Shown here one piece after another: positions 4,798 through 5,795 of a DNA stretch of 5,795 nucleotides. The notes beneath the pieces were generated by a model. The model made no database searches, had not been told where the DNA came from, and saw nothing but the letters and a program-made list of their open reading frames with translations. The position numbers and the translations under genes were made by a program. The DNA is taken from NCBI GenBank assembly GCA_934403665.1, contig CAKRUL010000105.1:1-5795 (forward strand). The letters are read 5' to 3'. The stretch is from an uncultured Clostridia bacterium (GTDB lineage Bacteria > Bacillota_A > Clostridia > UMGS1840 > HGM11507). How positions within the stretch are numbered: the stretch's first letter is position 1; each line of letters opens with the position of its first letter.

Positions 4798-5795
4798 TTA
4801 TTTTTTCTGAAGAATGAAAGCGACGATGTCGTCAATGACCTGCTGTTCCACATGCCCTTTGATGTCATACTCCGTGGCATCCTGTTTGCCGTTATTTTTC
4901 ATAAACAGATGGTTGAGCCCATCATACAAACGAAACTGCACGTTTTCTTTTCCTTCCAGAACCTGCTGCCAAAGCAGATAATCCTTGTCGGCATAAACCT
5001 GAAAATCCGCGCTTCCCTGCTGAATCAGCATGGGAATGGAAAGTGATTTTGCGATGCTTTCGGTATCGATCTCATTCAGGCTGACCCAATAAGCCGCCGG
5101 CATATTGAAAATCATATCGGCGGAAGCCCCCGGTTTCAGTTCCTTGATTTTCTGAACCTCTGCCTCCACCTCCCGCAGGGTTCTGTCCTTCTGCGCCTGA
5201 GACTGCTGGGTCTGATCCAACAGCATTTTATTTTGATCAAAAACAATATCCTCCAAACGGCGCGGCGAGCCTGCCATGATGACCAGCCCGGAAACCGTCG
5301 GATTGTCCTGCGCAATTTTGGGCGCCAGCATGCCGCCCATGCTGTGCCCCAAAACATAAATACGGCTTGTATCTACCGTGGTAAGCGTCTGTGCGTATGC
5401 CACTGCGGCATGGACATCGTTCAGCACCTCATCCTCAATCGTGACCTGTTTTCCCAGCTTCCGGAAGGTTTCCGGATAGGCATAATTCCGTTTGTCATAG
5501 CGGATGGAAGCGATGCCCTGCTTCGCCAGTCCATAGGCAAGATCCTCAAAGGGTCTGTTGTCCGCCGCACCGACGCTCTCGTTCAAATCCGTAGCGCCGG
5601 AGCCGTGCACAAACAACACCACCGGAGGGTTCACAACCCCCTTCGGCAGTGTGAGAGCGCCGGTCAGCGGTTCTTCTCCGTCTCCGATTTTAATCTCCTG
5701 CTGTGTATAGGTCTGCGTGTCTGTGTTCAGTTCGCCGACAATGGAGCGATAGTTCATATATAATGCCTTAATCTCATAATTGGAATCAAAAGAAA
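4798..5795 (-). CDS. Alpha/beta hydrolase (serine hydrolase/esterase type), 5' end beyond right edge
   Basis: A serine hydrolase of the alpha/beta fold, probably an esterase or peptidase-like S9/dienelactone-hydrolase relative; substrate unknown. Counting from the Met at 5757: oxyanion-type HGSG at 51-54, nucleophile in GHSMGG with Ser139, acid Asp251 in QGSADFQ, and base His283 in GLNHLF, so the triad is complete. YDKR (87-90) is typical of the family. That Met is probably not the true start: no ribosome site precedes it, and the frame stays open to the window edge, adding SFDSNYEIKALY directly upstream. In related Firmicute proteins a DUF3887-type domain precedes this hydrolase domain and ends in a similar 'FD...I..L' strand; I infer the same here, with an export signal further out. 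The stop TAA is at 4800-4798, and the terminator at 4671-4707 serves the 3' end. Confidence 0.88.
   Translation of the reverse strand, partial: SFDSNYEIKALYMNYRSIVGELNTDTQTYTQQEIKIGDGEEPLTGALTLPKGVVNPPVVLFVHGSGATDLNESVGAADNRPFEDLAYGLAKQGIASIRYDKRNYAYPETFRKLGKQVTIEDEVLNDVHAAVAYAQTLTTVDTSRIYVLGHSMGGMLAPKIAQDNPTVSGLVIMAGSPRRLEDIVFDQNKMLLDQTQQSQAQKDRTLREVEAEVQKIKELKPGASADMIFNMPAAYWVSLNEIDTESIAKSLSIPMLIQQGSADFQVYADKDYLLWQQVLEGKENVQFRLYDGLNHLFMKNNGKQDATEYDIKGHVEQQVIDDIVAFILQKK

Noticed and set aside
4245..4880. Minus-strand open frames of 211 and 169 codons across the lipoprotein end
   Set aside because: They are shadows of the lipoprotein repeat B and run straight through the strong terminator and into the hydrolase 3' end; their translations lack any recognisable domain.

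Overview
The window looks like a piece of chromosome from an anaerobic, fermentative Firmicute, probably of the class Clostridia. Three things point there: an adhE-type aldehyde/alcohol dehydrogenase gene behind Rex-type operators, strong AGGAGG-like ribosome sites, and a lipoprotein with a Gram-positive style signal. Most of the coding DNA is of middling G+C. A block from about 1430 to 2556 is much richer in A+T (15 G/C in the 60 bases 2041-2100, against 31 in 2821-2880).

Layout. (1) 1-1400, minus strand: the first 466 complete codons of adhE, covering the acetaldehyde-dehydrogenase half and the start of the linker; the alcohol-dehydrogenase half lies beyond the left edge. (2) 1401-1752: an A+T-rich divergent control region. 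It holds a near-consensus adhE promoter with two Rex-like operators, one over the -35/spacer and one over the expected transcription start. It also holds a 20-bp palindrome further upstream and an extended -10 promoter firing rightward. (3) 1753-2556, plus: an A+T-rich gene for an exported protein of unknown function, probably a recent arrival. (4) 2642-3238, plus: a small membrane-anchored protein of unknown function, followed by an intrinsic terminator. (5) 3434-4642, plus: a lipoprotein made of two tandem copies of a domain of about 180 residues. The same domain appears once in the 2642-3238 protein. (6) 4671-4707: a strong terminator that can work in both directions between convergent genes. 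(7) 4798-5795, minus: an alpha/beta hydrolase whose reading frame stays open through the right edge, so its N-terminal part is missing.

How they fit together. adhE is a metabolic gene that regenerates NAD+ by reducing acetyl-CoA to ethanol, and its promoter architecture fits direct NADH/NAD+ sensing by Rex. The three rightward genes all encode exported or surface-anchored proteins, but terminator and promoter placement suggest at least two transcription units. The most interesting unexplained content is the domain present in three copies across two neighbouring surface proteins, with no function I recognise, and the orphan A+T-rich secreted protein inserted between it and adhE. I see no RNA genes, CRISPR arrays or insertion sequences.
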